Shown: positions 1 through 10,144, counted from the stretch's first letter. The stretch is DNA of 45,032 nt from Providencia alcalifaciens DSM 30120 (GCF_000173415.1 NZ_ABXW01000015.1:1-45032); one strand, 5' to 3'. Notes: generated from the letters alone by a model not told the origin. A program made the numbers and translations.

Positions 1-40
1 GCGTAGCCAACACCCCTACAAATTGAAGTATGACGGGTAT
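1..40 (+). repeat. ERIC element, 3' end only (cut by window edge)
   Basis: The first 40 bases match the right end of an ERIC (enterobacterial repetitive intergenic consensus) element, including the typical end GAAGTATGACGGGTAT. The same kind of end is seen at about 19980 and 28500-28634. The element runs straight into the holC start codon. The rest lies outside the window, probably between pepA and holC. Confidence 0.75.
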
Positions 41-490
41 ATGAAAAAAGGTACATTTTACTTACTTGAACAGCCCTCCCCACAAGCCGAATATGAAGCC
101 CATGAATGGCTTGCTTGTGAGCTTGCTGCACAAGCGTGGCGCAATGGAAAACGTATTCTGATTGCCTGCGAAAATCAGCAACAAGCTGAAAAAATGGATG
201 AGGCACTTTGGCAGCGAGATCCTCACCAATTTGTACCCCACAATTTAGCAGGAGAAGGTCCCCGCTATGGTGCGCCAATTGAAATTTGCTGGCCGAATAA
301 ACGTGGCAATACACCTCGCGATATCCTGATTAATTTACAAAGCCAATTCGCAGATTTTGCAACGGCTTTCCATGAAGTGATAGACTTCGTGCCTATCGAT
401 GAAACTTTAAAACAGTTGGCGCGTGACCGGTATAAAACTTACCGGAGCGTCGGCTTCAATTTGACCATGGCGACGCCGCCAACTTACTGA
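41..490 (+). CDS. holC: DNA polymerase III subunit chi
   Basis: HolC is the chi subunit of the DNA polymerase III clamp loader. It binds psi (HolD) and the C-terminal tail of single-strand binding protein, linking the replisome to SSB-coated template. The 149-residue product matches E. coli HolC along its whole length, including [17 protein letters not shown]-like and [17 protein letters not shown] segments. I chose the ATG at 41 because the product then begins [11 protein letters not shown], as in the family. An in-frame TTG at 23 lies inside the ERIC repeat. There is no clear Shine-Dalgarno sequence. valS follows after 14 bases, as in E. coli pepA-holC-valS. Confidence 0.95.
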   Translation: MKKGTFYLLEQPSPQAEYEAHEWLACELAAQAWRNGKRILIACENQQQAEKMDEALWQRDPHQFVPHNLAGEGPRYGAPIEICWPNKRGNTPRDILINLQSQFADFATAFHEVIDFVPIDETLKQLARDRYKTYRSVGFNLTMATPPTY

Positions 491-504
491 ACACAAAGAT
501 AAAA

Positions 505-3399
505 ATGGAAAAGAAACCAGACAACGCAATGATCGAGCCATCCCTCGACAAAACTTATAATCCAGCGGAAATCGAACAGTCCCTGTATACCCACTGGGAA
601 AAAAACGGTTACTTCCGTCCGAACGGTGATACTTCAAAAGACAGTTTCTGCGTCGTGATCCCACCGCCGAACGTCACCGGTAGCCTGCACATGGGTCACG
701 CCTTCCAACAAACCATTATGGATACCATGATCCGTTACCAGCGTATGCAAGGGAAAAACACCCTATGGCAGACGGGTACTGACCACGCGGGTATCGCAAC
801 TCAAATGGTGGTTGAGCGTAAAATTGCGGCTGAAGAAGGTAAAAACCGCCATGACTACGGTCGTGATGCGTTCATCGACAAAATCTGGGAATGGAAAGCG
901 GAATCTGGCGGCACTATCTCTCAACAAATGCGCCGTTTAGGTGACTCTGTTGACTGGGATCGCGAGCGCTTCACCATGGACGAAGGCTTATCTAAAGCCG
1001 TTAAAGAAGCTTTCGTTCGTATGTACAAAGAAAACTTAATCTATCGCGGCAAGCGTCTGGTTAACTGGGATCCGAAACTGCACACCGCAATTTCTGATCT
1101 GGAAGTTGAAAACCGCGAAGTTAAAGGTTCTATGTGGCACCTGCGTTATCCGCTGGCTGACGGCGCGAAAACTGCTGAAGGGAAAGACTATTTAGTGGTT
1201 GCGACCACGCGCCCAGAAACCATGCTGGGTGATACCGGTGTGGCCGTTAACCCTGAAGATCCACGTTATAAGGATTTAATTGGCAAAGAAATTATCCTGC
1301 CAATCATCAATCGCCGCATTCCAATCGTCGGTGATGAACACGCCGATATGGAAAAAGGTACCGGCTGTGTGAAAATTACCCCAGCCCATGACTTCAACGA
1401 CTACGAAGTGGGTAAACGTCACCAACTGACCATGATCAACATGATGGACTTAGATGGTAACGTTCGTAACGAAGCGGAAGTGTTCGACACTAACGGCAAC
1501 CCTTGCACCGATTACAGCAGCGAAATTCCAGAAGCCTACCGTGGCATGGAGCGTTTCGCAGCACGTAAAGCTATCGTCGCTGAATTTGAACAATTAGGTT
1601 TACTGGTTGAAGTCAAACCTCACGATTTAACCGTACCTTACGGTGACCGTGGTGGCGTGGTTATCGAGCCAATGCTGACTGACCAATGGTACGTACGTAC
1701 TGCGCCTTTAGCGAAAGACGCTATCAAAGCCGTTGAAGATGGTCGTATCCAATTCGTTCCGCGCCAATACGAAAACATGTATTTCTCTTGGATGCGTGAT
1801 ATCCAAGACTGGTGTATTTCTCGTCAATTATGGTGGGGTCACCGTATTCCAGCTTGGTATGACGACAAAGGCAATGTTTACGTGGGTCGTGATGAAGACG
1901 AAGTTCGCCGCGAAAACAACTTAGGTGCCGATGTAGCACTGCGTCAAGATGACGACGTATTAGATACGTGGTTCTCTTCTGGTCTGTGGACATTCTCAAC
2001 CTTAGGCTGGCCAGAAAATACCGATGCGCTGAAAACTTTCCATCCAACAGATGTATTAGTCAGCGGATTCGATATTATTTTCTTCTGGATTGCCCGTATG
2101 ATCATGATGACCATGCATTTCATCAAAGATGAAAATGGCGAGCCACAAGTTCCATTTAAAACCGTGTATATGACAGGTCTGATCCGCGATGAAGAAGGTC
2201 AGAAAATGTCTAAATCTAAAGGGAACGTTATCGACCCACTGGATATGATCGACGGTATTTCATTGGAAGCCTTACTGGAAAAACGTACTGGCAACATGAT
2301 GCAGCCACAACTGGCTGAGAAAATTGCTAAGCGTACTCGTAAAGAGTATCCAGACGGTATCGAAGCTCACGGTACTGATGCCCTGCGCTTTACTTTAGCA
2401 GCACTGGCATCGACGGGTCGCGATATCAACTGGGACATGAAGCGTCTGTCAGGCTACCGTAACTTCTGTAATAAATTATGGAATGCAAGCCGCTTTGTTC
2501 TGATGAATACTGAAGGTCAAGATTGCGGACAAAACGGCGGCGAAATGAGCTTCTCATTGGCTGATCGCTGGATCATGGCGCAGTTCAACCAAACCGTAAA
2601 AGCGTACCGTGAAGCGTTAGATACCCACCGTTACGATATCGCCGCGGGCATTCTGTATGATTTCACATGGAATGAATTCTGTGACTGGTACTTAGAGCTG
2701 TCTAAACCTGCGGTTCATAAAGGTAATGAAGCCCAAGTTCGTGCGGCACGCTTCACCCTGATTGAAGTACTGGAAGGCTTACTGCGTCTGGCTCACCCAA
2801 TCATTCCATTTATCACCGAAACCATCTGGCAGCGCGTGAAAGTGGTGAAAGGTATTGAAGCTGACACCATCATGCTGCAAGCATTCCCAGAGTTCGATGC
2901 GGCGAAAGTGGATGAGCTAGCACTGAGCGATTTAGAGTGGATTAAAGAAGCGATCATTGCTGTACGTAATATTCGTGCAGAAATGAACATTGCGCCGGGT
3001 AAACCACTGGATGTCATGTTACGTGGTGCGTCAGCTGATGCCGCACGTCGCGTTGCAGAAAACGAAAACTTTATCCGTTCTATGGCGCGTTTAGCGAGCA
3101 TCCGTGTCCTAGCTGAAGGCGAAGAAGCCCCAGTTTCTGTGACTAAATTAGTCGCAGGCGCTGAAGTGCTGATCCCAATGGCTGGTCTGGTTGATAAAGA
3201 CGCAGAGCTGGCTCGTTTAGATAAAGAGCTGGAAAAAGTGGTAAAAGAAATTGATACCATCGAAAGCAAGTTGGCAAACGAAGGATTTGTGAGCCGTGCG
3301 CCTGCTGCCGTGGTTGAGAAAGAGCGTGCGCGTTTAGCGGAAAATATCGAAGCGAAAGCGAAGATTGAAGCGCAAAAAGTGACCATCGCCTCTTTATAA
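505..3399 (+). CDS. valS: Valyl-tRNA synthetase
   Basis: This class I aminoacyl-tRNA synthetase charges tRNA-Val in the cytoplasm and edits misactivated threonine. The 964-residue product carries the HIGH-type motif as HMGH (residues 62-65, within [13 protein letters not shown]) and KMSKS at 567-571. It also has the CP1 editing domain with [15 protein letters not shown], the anticodon-binding helical domain, and the C-terminal coiled coil typical of ValS (about 900-960). The N-terminus is about 14 residues longer than E. coli ValS (which starts near DKTYNP). Other enterobacteria have a similar extension, so the ATG at 505 is plausible, though an internal ATG at codon 9 is an alternative. It lies directly downstream of holC and ends at a strong terminator. 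Confidence 0.97.
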   Translation: MEKKPDNAMIEPSLDKTYNPAEIEQSLYTHWEKNGYFRPNGDTSKDSFCVVIPPPNVTGSLHMGHAFQQTIMDTMIRYQRMQGKNTLWQTGTDHAGIATQMVVERKIAAEEGKNRHDYGRDAFIDKIWEWKAESGGTISQQMRRLGDSVDWDRERFTMDEGLSKAVKEAFVRMYKENLIYRGKRLVNWDPKLHTAISDLEVENREVKGSMWHLRYPLADGAKTAEGKDYLVVATTRPETMLGDTGVAVNPEDPRYKDLIGKEIILPIINRRIPIVGDEHADMEKGTGCVKITPAHDFNDYEVGKRHQLTMINMMDLDGNVRNEAEVFDTNGNPCTDYSSEIPEAYRGMERFAARKAIVAEFEQLGLLVEVKPHDLTVPYGDRGGVVIEPMLTDQWYVRTAPLAKDAIKAVEDGRIQFVPRQYENMYFSWMRDIQDWCISRQLWWGHRIPAWYDDKGNVYVGRDEDEVRRENNLGADVALRQDDDVLDTWFSSGLWTFSTLGWPENTDALKTFHPTDVLVSGFDIIFFWIARMIMMTMHFIKDENGEPQVPFKTVYMTGLIRDEEGQKMSKSKGNVIDPLDMIDGISLEALLEKRTGNMMQPQLAEKIAKRTRKEYPDGIEAHGTDALRFTLAALASTGRDINWDMKRLSGYRNFCNKLWNASRFVLMNTEGQDCGQNGGEMSFSLADRWIMAQFNQTVKAYREALDTHRYDIAAGILYDFTWNEFCDWYLELSKPAVHKGNEAQVRAARFTLIEVLEGLLRLAHPIIPFITETIWQRVKVVKGIEADTIMLQAFPEFDAAKVDELALSDLEWIKEAIIAVRNIRAEMNIAPGKPLDVMLRGASADAARRVAENENFIRSMARLASIRVLAEGEEAPVSVTKLVAGAEVLIPMAGLVDKDAELARLDKELEKVVKEIDTIESKLANEGFVSRAPAAVVEKERARLAENIEAKAKIEAQKVTIASL

Positions 3400-3419
3400 T
3401 CATTCAGCTTTAAATCTCT

Positions 3420-3455
3420 AGCCCTGACTCGTCTTTGATGAGTTAGGGCTTTTTT
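3420..3455 (+). terminator. Rho-independent terminator of holC-valS
   Basis: The arms AGCCCTGACTC and GAGTTAGGGCT flank a 9-base loop and are followed by a run of T. It lies 20 bases past the valS stop codon. Confidence 0.9.
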
Positions 3456-3501
3456 ATATCTGGGTGTTGAAAAGCTTTATCACATGCTCAATATCATAAT
3501 T

Positions 3502-3524
3502 ATTGCACCAGCAAATGGTGCAAT
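3502..3524. promoter_or_regulatory. Inverted repeat upstream of yjgM, possible operator
   Basis: ATTGCACC and GGTGCAAT are perfect 8-base arms separated by 7 bases. The repeat lies about 38 bases before the yjgM start in a very AT-rich intergenic stretch. There is no T-tract, so an operator is more likely than a terminator. The binding protein is unknown. Confidence 0.4.
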
Positions 3525-3562
3525 TAAAAATATAAATAACACAAATAAAAAGAGATGTTCTT

Positions 3563-4066
3563 ATGACAACAAGCACAACCTCAACTGTTCAAGTTCGTTT
3601 AATTCAACCTCAAGATAACCCAGAAATCGCCGCTGTCATTCGTGAAGTGTCCGCTGAACACGGGCTAACCGCAGATAAAGGTTTTGCGGTTGCTGATCCT
3701 ATTTTAGACACACTGTATGAAGTGTACAGTAAGCCTCGTAGCGCTTATTGGGTTGTCGAAATGGATGGCAAGATTGTTGGCGGTGGTGGTATCTCACAAG
3801 TCGCCGGTGGTGATGAACATACCGCTGAATTACAAAAAATGTACCTCTCTTCCGTATTACGTGGAAAAGGTTTAGCGAAGCAAATCGTTCTGATGTCATT
3901 GGAATTTGCTAAACAGCAAGGTTATACCCGCTGCTATTTAGAAACCACTAGTGAGCTTCAAGCTGCGATTAAACTGTATGAAAAATTAGGTTTCGACTTT
4001 ATCGACGAGCCTTTGGGTAATACAGGGCATAGCGACTGTGAAATTCGGATGCTGAAAACCCTGTAA
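3563..4066 (+). CDS. yjgM: GNAT-family N-acetyltransferase YjgM
   Basis: This is a 167-residue acetyl-CoA-dependent N-acetyltransferase of the GNAT fold. It resembles E. coli YjgM throughout ([67 protein letters not shown]). The RGKGLA segment is the acetyl-CoA pyrophosphate loop (motif A). The N-terminal [10 protein letters not shown] is variable. The physiological substrate is not settled in the family as far as I know. It keeps the E. coli position next to valS. The start is supported by a purine-rich AAAAAGAGATG-type stretch about 10 bases upstream. Confidence 0.88.
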   Translation: MTTSTTSTVQVRLIQPQDNPEIAAVIREVSAEHGLTADKGFAVADPILDTLYEVYSKPRSAYWVVEMDGKIVGGGGISQVAGGDEHTAELQKMYLSSVLRGKGLAKQIVLMSLEFAKQQGYTRCYLETTSELQAAIKLYEKLGFDFIDEPLGNTGHSDCEIRMLKTL

Positions 4067-4110
4067 TTCTCACCGCCTCATTATTCAACATCAAAGAGAT
4101 ATCGCAGCCA

Positions 4111-4870
4111 ATGACGTCACTGTATGAAGATGCACTCTATGAAGACCCGATGCTTGCCCGCTTCTATGATCTAGACAATAGCAGATTATGCGGTCTACCT
4201 TAACCATGCATCTTCTGCACAGCATATTTTAGATTTAGGCTGCGGTACTGGCACGTTACTCACCGCCATTGCGGAGCAATATCCACATACTACTTTGGTC
4301 GGTGTCGATCCCGCGCAAGCGATGTTGGATATTGCTCAACAAAAAACAAGTCGCGTTCGTTGGCTGAACAGTACTGCCGAAAAGCTCAATCTGGACATGA
4401 AATTTGATTTGATCATTTTATCTGGTCACGCTTTTCAAGTTTTTTTGACTCAAGAACAACGAATTTCCGCATTGCAAGCCATGCAGCGACATCTCACTGC
4501 AGATGGCACGATTGTATTTGATAGTCGCAACCCAGCGGTTGAAGAGTGGAGAGAGTGGACGCCTGAATTATCTCGTGAATCCCTCACGACCCAAGAATTT
4601 GGCGAAGTCACTCTTTGGAATGATGTTGCTGAGCTGAATGGCATTGTCCACTATCAAACATTCTACCAACAAGGTGAGAATGGCCCGATATTCCGTGCTG
4701 AATCGGATATTGCCTTTCCGACACTCAGCGACATTGCTCAGGCCGTTGAATTTTGCGGTTTACGTGTTCGTTATCTTTACGGTGACTGGCAGTTGAATGC
4801 TTTTCAAGAGAACTCCCCTGAAATGGTATTTACGCTTGAGCATGCCAGCCCTTCTTCGGTGAACTCATGA
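4111..4870 (+). pseudogene. Class I SAM-dependent methyltransferase, frameshifted near the N-terminus
   Basis: An ATG at 4111 opens a frame encoding MTSLYEDALYEDPMLARFYDLDN, a typical start for this methyltransferase group, but it stops at 4201-4203. From 4181 another frame continues as ADYAVYLNHAS, then the SAM-binding motif I ILDLGCGTGTLL, then GVDPAQAML, and runs to 4870. Around 4180 there is one extra base or two missing bases. Without this, one continuous protein of about 252 residues would result. No slippery heptamer is visible, so programmed frameshifting is unlikely; a true mutation or an assembly error fits better. The stop overlaps the next gene (ATGA), suggesting a coupled pair with the GNAT gene. 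The substrate is unknown. Confidence 0.75.
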
Positions 4871-5517
4871 TGGTCAACTTAATGATCAATCACGACCCGC
4901 TCGCCATTGAACCTTTAGAAAAAGCAAGCATTGATAGTGCTAACACGCTATTTTATGAAGCCTTTTCCTCTAAATTTAAAACCATTAGCGATATGCCAGA
5001 AGCCCAGCGTCAGGGGGTGTTATCTCTATTTTGGCAGCGCGGTCTGAGTGCCCCCTATGATAGGCACTTTCAGGTTAAATTAAATGACAATCTAGTCGCA
5101 GTTTATGGCATCACTTACGGCGTAAAACGCATTCAAGAACAAGCATCTACCCCCGTGCCATTAATACAAATTCTGCGTAAAGCAGGTTTTTTTCGCTTTA
5201 TGAAAATTCGACGCATTTTCCAGTTATTTGTACACAAACCAAGACCAGATACCGCCTACCTTTCTTACTTATGTGTCGATAACAAGTTACGAGGTATAGG
5301 AATTGGTAATCGCGTGTTAGATCACATTGAAAACCAAGTAGCCGCAGATCCTAAGCTCACCCGAGTTTCTTTGTATGTATCTGATTTGAATACCAAGGCA
5401 AGAGAACTTTATTTACGCCGTGGTTATACCGATGAGAAATATGAAACGTCTCGCACCACATTACGCTATATGGATATTTATGGATGGCACTATATGGTAC
5501 AAGAATTAACTGAATGA
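4867..5517 (+). CDS. GNAT-family N-acetyltransferase
   Basis: This 216-residue protein has a C-terminal GNAT domain: TAYLSYLCVDNKLRGIGIGNRVLDHI supplies motif A with the RGIGIG acetyl-CoA loop (about residues 137-152), followed by LYVSDLNTKARELYLRRGY (motif B). The N-terminal half (EPLEKASIDSANTLFYEAF) resembles bacterial GNATs of unknown substrate. Its ATG overlaps the stop of the upstream methyltransferase by 4 bases, so translation is probably coupled. A second ATG at codon 2 is equally possible as start. I do not recognise a named orthologue. A bidirectional terminator follows. Confidence 0.8.
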   Translation: MMVNLMINHDPLAIEPLEKASIDSANTLFYEAFSSKFKTISDMPEAQRQGVLSLFWQRGLSAPYDRHFQVKLNDNLVAVYGITYGVKRIQEQASTPVPLIQILRKAGFFRFMKIRRIFQLFVHKPRPDTAYLSYLCVDNKLRGIGIGNRVLDHIENQVAADPKLTRVSLYVSDLNTKARELYLRRGYTDEKYETSRTTLRYMDIYGWHYMVQELTE

Positions 5518-5526
5518 CATAAAAAC

Positions 5527-5565
5527 AAAAAAGCACTGACGATATTCTCGTTCAGTGCTTTTTTA
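5527..5565. terminator. Bidirectional Rho-independent terminator
   Basis: The arms AAGCACTGACGA and TCGTTCAGTGCTT form a hairpin with one bulged base. It is flanked by A-runs on the left and T-runs on the right, so it can serve both the plus-strand GNAT gene and the minus-strand rraB. Confidence 0.85.
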
Positions 5566-5612
5566 TTTTTCAATCTGGCGAGATTATCACCGATTGAAAT
5601 TTGAAGAATCAA

Positions 5613-6035
5613 TTAGTGAACACGATTTTCGGACTCATCATCCCCTTCGTCGTCACCGTCTTCATCATCATATTCTGCGTCTGGATCTTCAAAATAGGTG
5701 CCCCAACCATCGTAGTTCACACCCATTTTTTCGGCTAATTTCATTAACTGTTCAACTTGTGCGTCGATCAGTTCTGCATTTAGCGCACTTTCACTGATGA
5801 CATCGCAACACATCAGGGTTTCACCTGTTTCAATTTCCAGTTCTTCCGCATCAGTGACTTCATAGCCCAGTTTGAATGCTTCAACAGCCGCTTTTTCTAA
5901 CAATTCAAAATTGTTTGCAGAAAAGTGATGCTCAATTGCATACAGCGCATCAGGATCACTTCCATCTTCCAGTAACTCTTCAATGATCAGGCGAGTTTCT
6001 TCGTACTGCGCATCAAATTCAGCTTTATCTACCAT
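5613..6035 (-). CDS. rraB: Ribonuclease E inhibitor RraB
   Basis: RraB binds RNase E and modulates mRNA decay by the degradosome. The 140-residue product matches E. coli RraB (YjgD): [63 protein letters not shown], and a very acidic C-terminal tail. I prefer the ATG at 6035 because AAGGGG lies 7 bases upstream. The in-frame GTG two codons earlier would sit too close to that site. It is transcribed away from argI, as in E. coli. Confidence 0.95.
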   Translation of the reverse strand: MVDKAEFDAQYEETRLIIEELLEDGSDPDALYAIEHHFSANNFELLEKAAVEAFKLGYEVTDAEELEIETGETLMCCDVISESALNAELIDAQVEQLMKLAEKMGVNYDGWGTYFEDPDAEYDDEDGDDEGDDESENRVH

Positions 6036-6140
6036 CTCCACACCCCTTATTCCGTGGTATTAGTCTCTGGCTCATTCTCCCATAGGGTCAAGAGTGAAAC
6101 CATACCTAATAAAATAATTTCTTTTGCATGAGGGGTTGAT

Positions 6141-6179
6141 TTTGAATTTTTATGACTATAAATTGAATATTAATTCAAT
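6141..6179 (+). promoter_or_regulatory. Tandem ARG boxes (ArgR operator) of argI
   Basis: Two 18-base boxes are separated by 3 bases, the spacing used by the ArgR hexamer. The downstream box (6162-6179) is ATTGAATATTAATTCAAT, a near-perfect match to the consensus TGAATwwwwATTCA. The upstream box (6141-6158) keeps the left half TGAATTTTTAT. They lie just before the argI start and imply repression by arginine. Confidence 0.88.
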
Positions 6180-6197
6180 TATAAAAGGCTGTAATTT

Positions 6198-7223
6198 ATG
6201 AACCCCCTACACGGAAAGCATTTTTTAAGATTATTAGATTTCACCTCTAACGATATTCATGCATTATTAAAACTCTCCGCTTGGCTAAAATTAGCCAAAA
6301 AATCTGGCACAGAGCCACCTTTATTAGCCGGTAAGAATTTTGCGCTGATCTTCGAGAAAGATTCCACACGGACGCGCTGCGCATTTGAAGTCGGCGCTTT
6401 CGACCAAGGGGCAAGAGTTACCTATCTTGGGCCATCCGGTAGCCAAATCGGGCACAAGGAGACCATGAAAGACACCGCCAGAGTATTGGGTCGGATGTAC
6501 GATGGCGTGCAATATCGGGGTTATGCACAAAGCACCGTCGAAACATTAGCTCAGCATGCGGGAGTGCCTGTCTGGAATGGATTAACTAACGAATTCCATC
6601 CCACACAGTTATTAGCCGACCTACTCACCATCCAAGAACATAAACCGAATACACCGCTTTCTGACATCAAGTTCGCCTACCTCGGGGATGCACGCAATAA
6701 CATGGGAAATTCAATGTTAGAAGCAGCGGCATTAACAGGCATGGAGCTGCGTTTAGTGGCACCAAAAAGCTGCTGGCCAGAGGCTGAATTAGTTGCAGAG
6801 TGCCAGAAAATAGCTAAAACCACTGGCGGAAAAATCATTCTGACGGAAAACGTGGCAGAAGGCGTTAAAGACGCAGATTTTCTGTATACCGATGTGTGGG
6901 TTTCGATGGGAGAACCTAAAGAAGTCTGGGCGCAACGCATTGCTTTAATGAAACCGTACCAAGTGAATATGGACGTGATCAAACTGACGGGTAACCCAGA
7001 CGTGAAATTCTTACACTGCCTGCCGGCATTTCATAATGAAGACACTACATTAGGCGCTCAGCTTGCCAAAGAGTTTAATCTTTATGGTGGACTCGAAGTG
7101 ACGGAAGAGGTGTTTGAATCCCCTTACAGCATCGTCTTCGACCAAGCGGAAAACCGCCTGCATACCATTAAAGCGGTGATGGTGGCGACGCTCGCCCCTG
7201 AATTACCAATAAATATACTCTAA
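6198..7223 (+). CDS. argI: Ornithine carbamoyltransferase (anabolic)
   Basis: This enzyme forms citrulline from ornithine and carbamoyl phosphate in arginine synthesis. The 341-residue product has the carbamoyl-phosphate loop STRTR at 56-60, HPTQ at 134-137, and the ornithine/catalytic HCLP motif at 273-276. It also has the segments [14 protein letters not shown] and DVWVSMGE. The C-terminus ([10 protein letters not shown]) is a few residues longer than in E. coli ArgI. The ARG boxes upstream and the rraB neighbour favour the biosynthetic enzyme (argI/argF) over a catabolic ArcB; no arc genes are nearby. It converges with phnX across a shared hairpin. Confidence 0.95.
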   Translation: MNPLHGKHFLRLLDFTSNDIHALLKLSAWLKLAKKSGTEPPLLAGKNFALIFEKDSTRTRCAFEVGAFDQGARVTYLGPSGSQIGHKETMKDTARVLGRMYDGVQYRGYAQSTVETLAQHAGVPVWNGLTNEFHPTQLLADLLTIQEHKPNTPLSDIKFAYLGDARNNMGNSMLEAAALTGMELRLVAPKSCWPEAELVAECQKIAKTTGGKIILTENVAEGVKDADFLYTDVWVSMGEPKEVWAQRIALMKPYQVNMDVIKLTGNPDVKFLHCLPAFHNEDTTLGAQLAKEFNLYGGLEVTEEVFESPYSIVFDQAENRLHTIKAVMVATLAPELPINIL

Positions 7224-7230
7224 ATTCATC

Positions 7231-7256
7231 GACCAAGTAGGCGACCCTACTTGGTC
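7231..7256. terminator. Hairpin between convergent argI and phnX
   Basis: GACCAAGTAGG and CCTACTTGGTC are perfect 11-base arms around a 4-base loop, placed 8 bases after argI and 15 bases after phnX. There is no strong T-tract on either side, so it is a weak or Rho-assisted terminator, or a 3'-end protecting stem. Confidence 0.65.
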
Positions 7257-7271
7257 AAACTAACCTGAAAC

Positions 7272-8081
7272 TTATGGCTTCTCACCGTTTGCCAGTCTGC
7301 CGTTGATTTCGTCAATCACTCGAGGAAGATCGGACAAGGTATCAATCACATAATGGGCGCCCGCCGCATACAGTTTGTCCGCAGCTTGCTGACGTAATGG
7401 AGAAATATCTTCTTGGCTCATGCCTTGATATTCATCCCATGTTTTACCAAATTCATTACCTGAAATCGCTAATCCAATGCTCCACATTCCCGCATTGCGC
7501 CCCTCTTCAATTCCCGGTACGGCATCATCCACTTTCACACAATGGGAGACGGAATTGACCGCCAGTTCAATCACATTTTGCAGCGCCATCCACGGCCCTG
7601 GACGTCCGCCAGCTGCTAAATCATCACTGGCAATCCAGTAATCGGGTTGATACCCCAATGTGGCCGCCGCTGGAACCAACTTTTCCATCACTGCTCTTGG
7701 GTAGCCTGAACAGGAACCAATTTTAACTCCTTGCCCACGCAGCGTTGTGATCGTGCTAACAACCCCATCAATCGGCGCTGCAAAATCAACCACTTTAGCA
7801 ATCTGTAACGGCATAAAAGTTTGGTAAATAGCATCGATATCTTCGCTGGTCATTGAGCGTCCAAACCTTGCCTGCCACATCGCATCAATCTCTGGTAGTT
7901 TTCCTAACGCTTCAATATGCTGCCATTTACCTAACCCCATCGGGATACGAGCTTGAGCCAAGGTGATATCAATATCGAATGCGGATTTAAACGCCTCAAT
8001 AAAAATTTGAGTGGGGGCGAATGAGCCGAAATCTACCGTCGTTCCCGCCCAATCTAAAATAACAGCTTCAATACGGTTCAT
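7272..8081 (-). CDS. phnX: Phosphonoacetaldehyde hydrolase (phosphonatase)
   Basis: PhnX cleaves the C-P bond of phosphonoacetaldehyde to acetaldehyde and phosphate, the second step of AEP breakdown. The 269-residue product is a HAD-superfamily enzyme. Motif I is DWAGTTVD (nucleophile D10), the Schiff-base lysine is K52 in [13 protein letters not shown], and the C-terminal acidic motif is [19 protein letters not shown]. It closely resembles Salmonella PhnX. Two consecutive ATGs (8084 and 8081) are possible; I chose the second, which gives family-like MNRIEA and 6-base spacing from GAAGGA. The first ATG shares one base with the phnW stop (TAATG), so the pair is translationally coupled. Confidence 0.95.
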   Translation of the reverse strand: MNRIEAVILDWAGTTVDFGSFAPTQIFIEAFKSAFDIDITLAQARIPMGLGKWQHIEALGKLPEIDAMWQARFGRSMTSEDIDAIYQTFMPLQIAKVVDFAAPIDGVVSTITTLRGQGVKIGSCSGYPRAVMEKLVPAAATLGYQPDYWIASDDLAAGGRPGPWMALQNVIELAVNSVSHCVKVDDAVPGIEEGRNAGMWSIGLAISGNEFGKTWDEYQGMSQEDISPLRQQAADKLYAAGAHYVIDTLSDLPRVIDEINGRLANGEKP

Positions 8082-8083
8082 CA

Positions 8084-9193
8084 TTAATCCTTCTTTTCCC
8101 AATACATCGCATTTTTTATCGCAACCAATAAGGCATCGATATGATGCGGATACACTTCACCAATATTACCAATGCGGAAACAATCGCTCTTCGAAACTTT
8201 GCCCGGATAGATTACAAAGCCTTGTACTTTGAGCTGCTGATAAAATTGGTTGAACTGATAATCTTCGGCATCTGGCGAATAAAATGCCGTGATAATCGGC
8301 GATTGTTGGCTATCATCTAATAATGTGCGAAAGCCCAATTGGCGCATACCTTCCACCAGCTTGTGCTGATTCTGTTGATAACGCTGGCAACGAGCGTTCA
8401 CGCCGCCTTCTTGCACCAGTTCCTTCAATGCTTGCGCAAAAGCCAAAACAGTGTGCGTAGGGGAAGTAAAACGCCATTTTCCATGAAATTGTTCCATGCA
8501 GCGCCATTGTGCATACAGATCAAGGGACAACGAACGCGAGCGTCCCGCACATTTTTCCAGTTCGCTGGAACGAGCTATCACAAACCCAAACCCCGGCACC
8601 CCTTGAATACACTTGTTGGCCGAGCTGATCAGAAAATCAATATTCAGCGCCCCCACATCCAATGGGATCCCCCCAAAACTACTCATCGCATCCACGATAT
8701 AGCGTTTTTGATACCGCTTAGCTAATTCAGCGACTCCCTCAATTGGATTCAAAATACCCGTAGTCGTTTCGCAGTGCACCATAGCGATATGGCTAATTTG
8801 GCTATCTTGTTGGAGTAGTTGCTCAATCTGTGACACATCAGGTAACGCCACTTCTCCACAATCATAAACATGATGGGAAATACCCATTAATTGCGCCATT
8901 TCAGCCATTCGGGCACCATAAGCGCCATTACTCACAATCAAGATTTTATCTTGAGGCTCTAGCACTGAACCCAGTACAGCTTCGACTGCATAGCTGCCAC
9001 TTCCTTGGAGTAACACACTGGTATACCCCGCTTGGGTTGTCGCCAATTCCACCAGCTGTTGGCGAATACGCTGCACCACGCCTAAGTTATAGTCATCGTC
9101 CCATGTGCAGCTATCAAATAGCATCGCCTCTTTTACCGTTTGCGACGTGGTCAAAGGTCCCGGTGTTAACAGCAGATATTGATTCATTGTCAT
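8084..9193 (-). CDS. phnW: 2-aminoethylphosphonate:pyruvate aminotransferase
   Basis: PhnW transfers the amino group of AEP to pyruvate, giving phosphonoacetaldehyde and alanine; PhnX then takes the product. The 369-residue class V (fold type I) PLP enzyme has [10 protein letters not shown] at the N-terminus, [16 protein letters not shown], the PLP-binding [12 protein letters not shown] with K194, and [18 protein letters not shown] near the end. It matches Salmonella PhnW closely. It is first in a two-gene minus-strand operon, divergent from phnR. A palindrome resembling the one before phnS lies 14 bases upstream of the start, which suggests control by PhnR. Confidence 0.95.
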   Translation of the reverse strand: MTMNQYLLLTPGPLTTSQTVKEAMLFDSCTWDDDYNLGVVQRIRQQLVELATTQAGYTSVLLQGSGSYAVEAVLGSVLEPQDKILIVSNGAYGARMAEMAQLMGISHHVYDCGEVALPDVSQIEQLLQQDSQISHIAMVHCETTTGILNPIEGVAELAKRYQKRYIVDAMSSFGGIPLDVGALNIDFLISSANKCIQGVPGFGFVIARSSELEKCAGRSRSLSLDLYAQWRCMEQFHGKWRFTSPTHTVLAFAQALKELVQEGGVNARCQRYQQNQHKLVEGMRQLGFRTLLDDSQQSPIITAFYSPDAEDYQFNQFYQQLKVQGFVIYPGKVSKSDCFRIGNIGEVYPHHIDALLVAIKNAMYWEKKD

Positions 9194-9206
9194 TTAAATT
9201 CACCAT

Positions 9207-9218
9207 TGGTCTATACCA
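9207..9218. promoter_or_regulatory. Probable PhnR operator in the phnW promoter
   Basis: TGGTCTATACCA is a 12-base palindrome-like site containing GTCTATAC, which fits the GTNTANAC pattern of HutC-type GntR regulators. The flank ACCAGATTAAT recurs as ACCAGATAAAT at the phnS site. It lies 14 bases upstream of phnW. Confidence 0.7.
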
Positions 9219-9343
9219 GATTAATATTATAATGACGGCAGATGAACAAGAAGGTCAAAGGAAAAGACGCCCTGCAACAAAAAATTCATATTGGCGTGTA
9301 TAATGGATAAAAAATTTTGCGACGAAAAACGGATACATTATCG

Positions 9344-10051
9344 ATGGATGAACAGCCGCAGTACCTCCTCATCAAAGCGCAATTACAAGCAAGAATTCAG
9401 AGCGGCGCGCTGAAAAGTGGCGATAAACTACCCTCTGAGCGAGAGCTTTGTGCCATTTTTAATACCACCCGTGTGACTATCAGAGAAAGCTTGGCACAAC
9501 TGGAATCCAGTGGCGCAATTTACCGTTCTGAGCGCCGAGGCTGGTTTGTGACGCCCGAGCGCTTATGGCTCGACCCAACGCAAAATACTAATTTTCATAA
9601 ACTGTGCTTAGAGCAAGGTCGCCAACCAAAAACTACGCTGTTAGAAGGCAATGTTGTGACTGTCCCCGTAGAGGCAATGGTGCCGCTGCAATTACAACCT
9701 TTTGAACAAATTTATCTGCTCACTCGCCTACGCTATGCAGATGACCGCCCCGTTTGTTACTCGGAAAATCACTGTCTTCCTGCTCGTGTTCCTGAGTTAT
9801 TAAGCCACGATCTCAATGGCAGTCTCACCGAAGTGTATGAGCATCAATATGGGCTGATTTATACCAGTATGCATTTGTCTTTTTATCCAACAGCAATGCC
9901 ACCGCAAGCCGCCAGCGCACTCGGCGTTGCAGTGGGTCGCCCCGCACTGTTACTGCAACGTTTAAACTATGATCAATATGGGCGTATTCTGGATTATGAT
10001 GTGGAATATTGGCGTCATGATAGCCTGCGTATCGAGGTCGATACTCTCTGA
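9344..10051 (+). CDS. phnR: GntR-family regulator of AEP use, HutC/UTRA type
   Basis: PhnR is the probable transcription regulator of the AEP genes. The 235-residue product has an N-terminal GntR winged helix (about residues 1-70: [31 protein letters not shown]). A C-terminal UTRA effector domain follows (about 90-230), ending [14 protein letters not shown] as in Salmonella PhnR. I chose the ATG at 9344 because the product then starts [19 protein letters not shown] at 9317 would add nine residues without family support. The ribosome-binding site is weak. It lies between the divergent phnWX and the co-directional phnSTUV. The ligand is probably AEP or a catabolite (inference). Confidence 0.93.
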   Translation: MDEQPQYLLIKAQLQARIQSGALKSGDKLPSERELCAIFNTTRVTIRESLAQLESSGAIYRSERRGWFVTPERLWLDPTQNTNFHKLCLEQGRQPKTTLLEGNVVTVPVEAMVPLQLQPFEQIYLLTRLRYADDRPVCYSENHCLPARVPELLSHDLNGSLTEVYEHQYGLIYTSMHLSFYPTAMPPQAASALGVAVGRPALLLQRLNYDQYGRILDYDVEYWRHDSLRIEVDTL

Positions 10052-10130
10052 TCTTCATTCTTAAAAATAAATTTTTGGTTTCTCGAGCAATTTCATTTTT
10101 CTGTCACATAAACCCGTTAGCGTAAAAACA

Positions 10131-10144
10131 CTGGTATATACCAG
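10131..10144. promoter_or_regulatory. Probable PhnR operator upstream of phnS
   Basis: CTGGTATATACCAG is a perfect 14-base palindrome with the HutC-type core GTATATAC. It sits 31 bases before the phnS start and shares the ACCAGATWAAT flank with the site at 9207-9218. Confidence 0.75.

Noticed and set aside
2793-3386. 197-codon open frame on the minus strand opposite valS
   Set aside because: It is the mirror of a well-matched valS region, with serine/alanine-rich low-complexity translation and no start signal or family resemblance.
4171-4203. Programmed ribosomal frameshift in the methyltransferase gene
   Set aside because: No slippery heptamer, no downstream stem or internal Shine-Dalgarno sequence is visible at the frame change.
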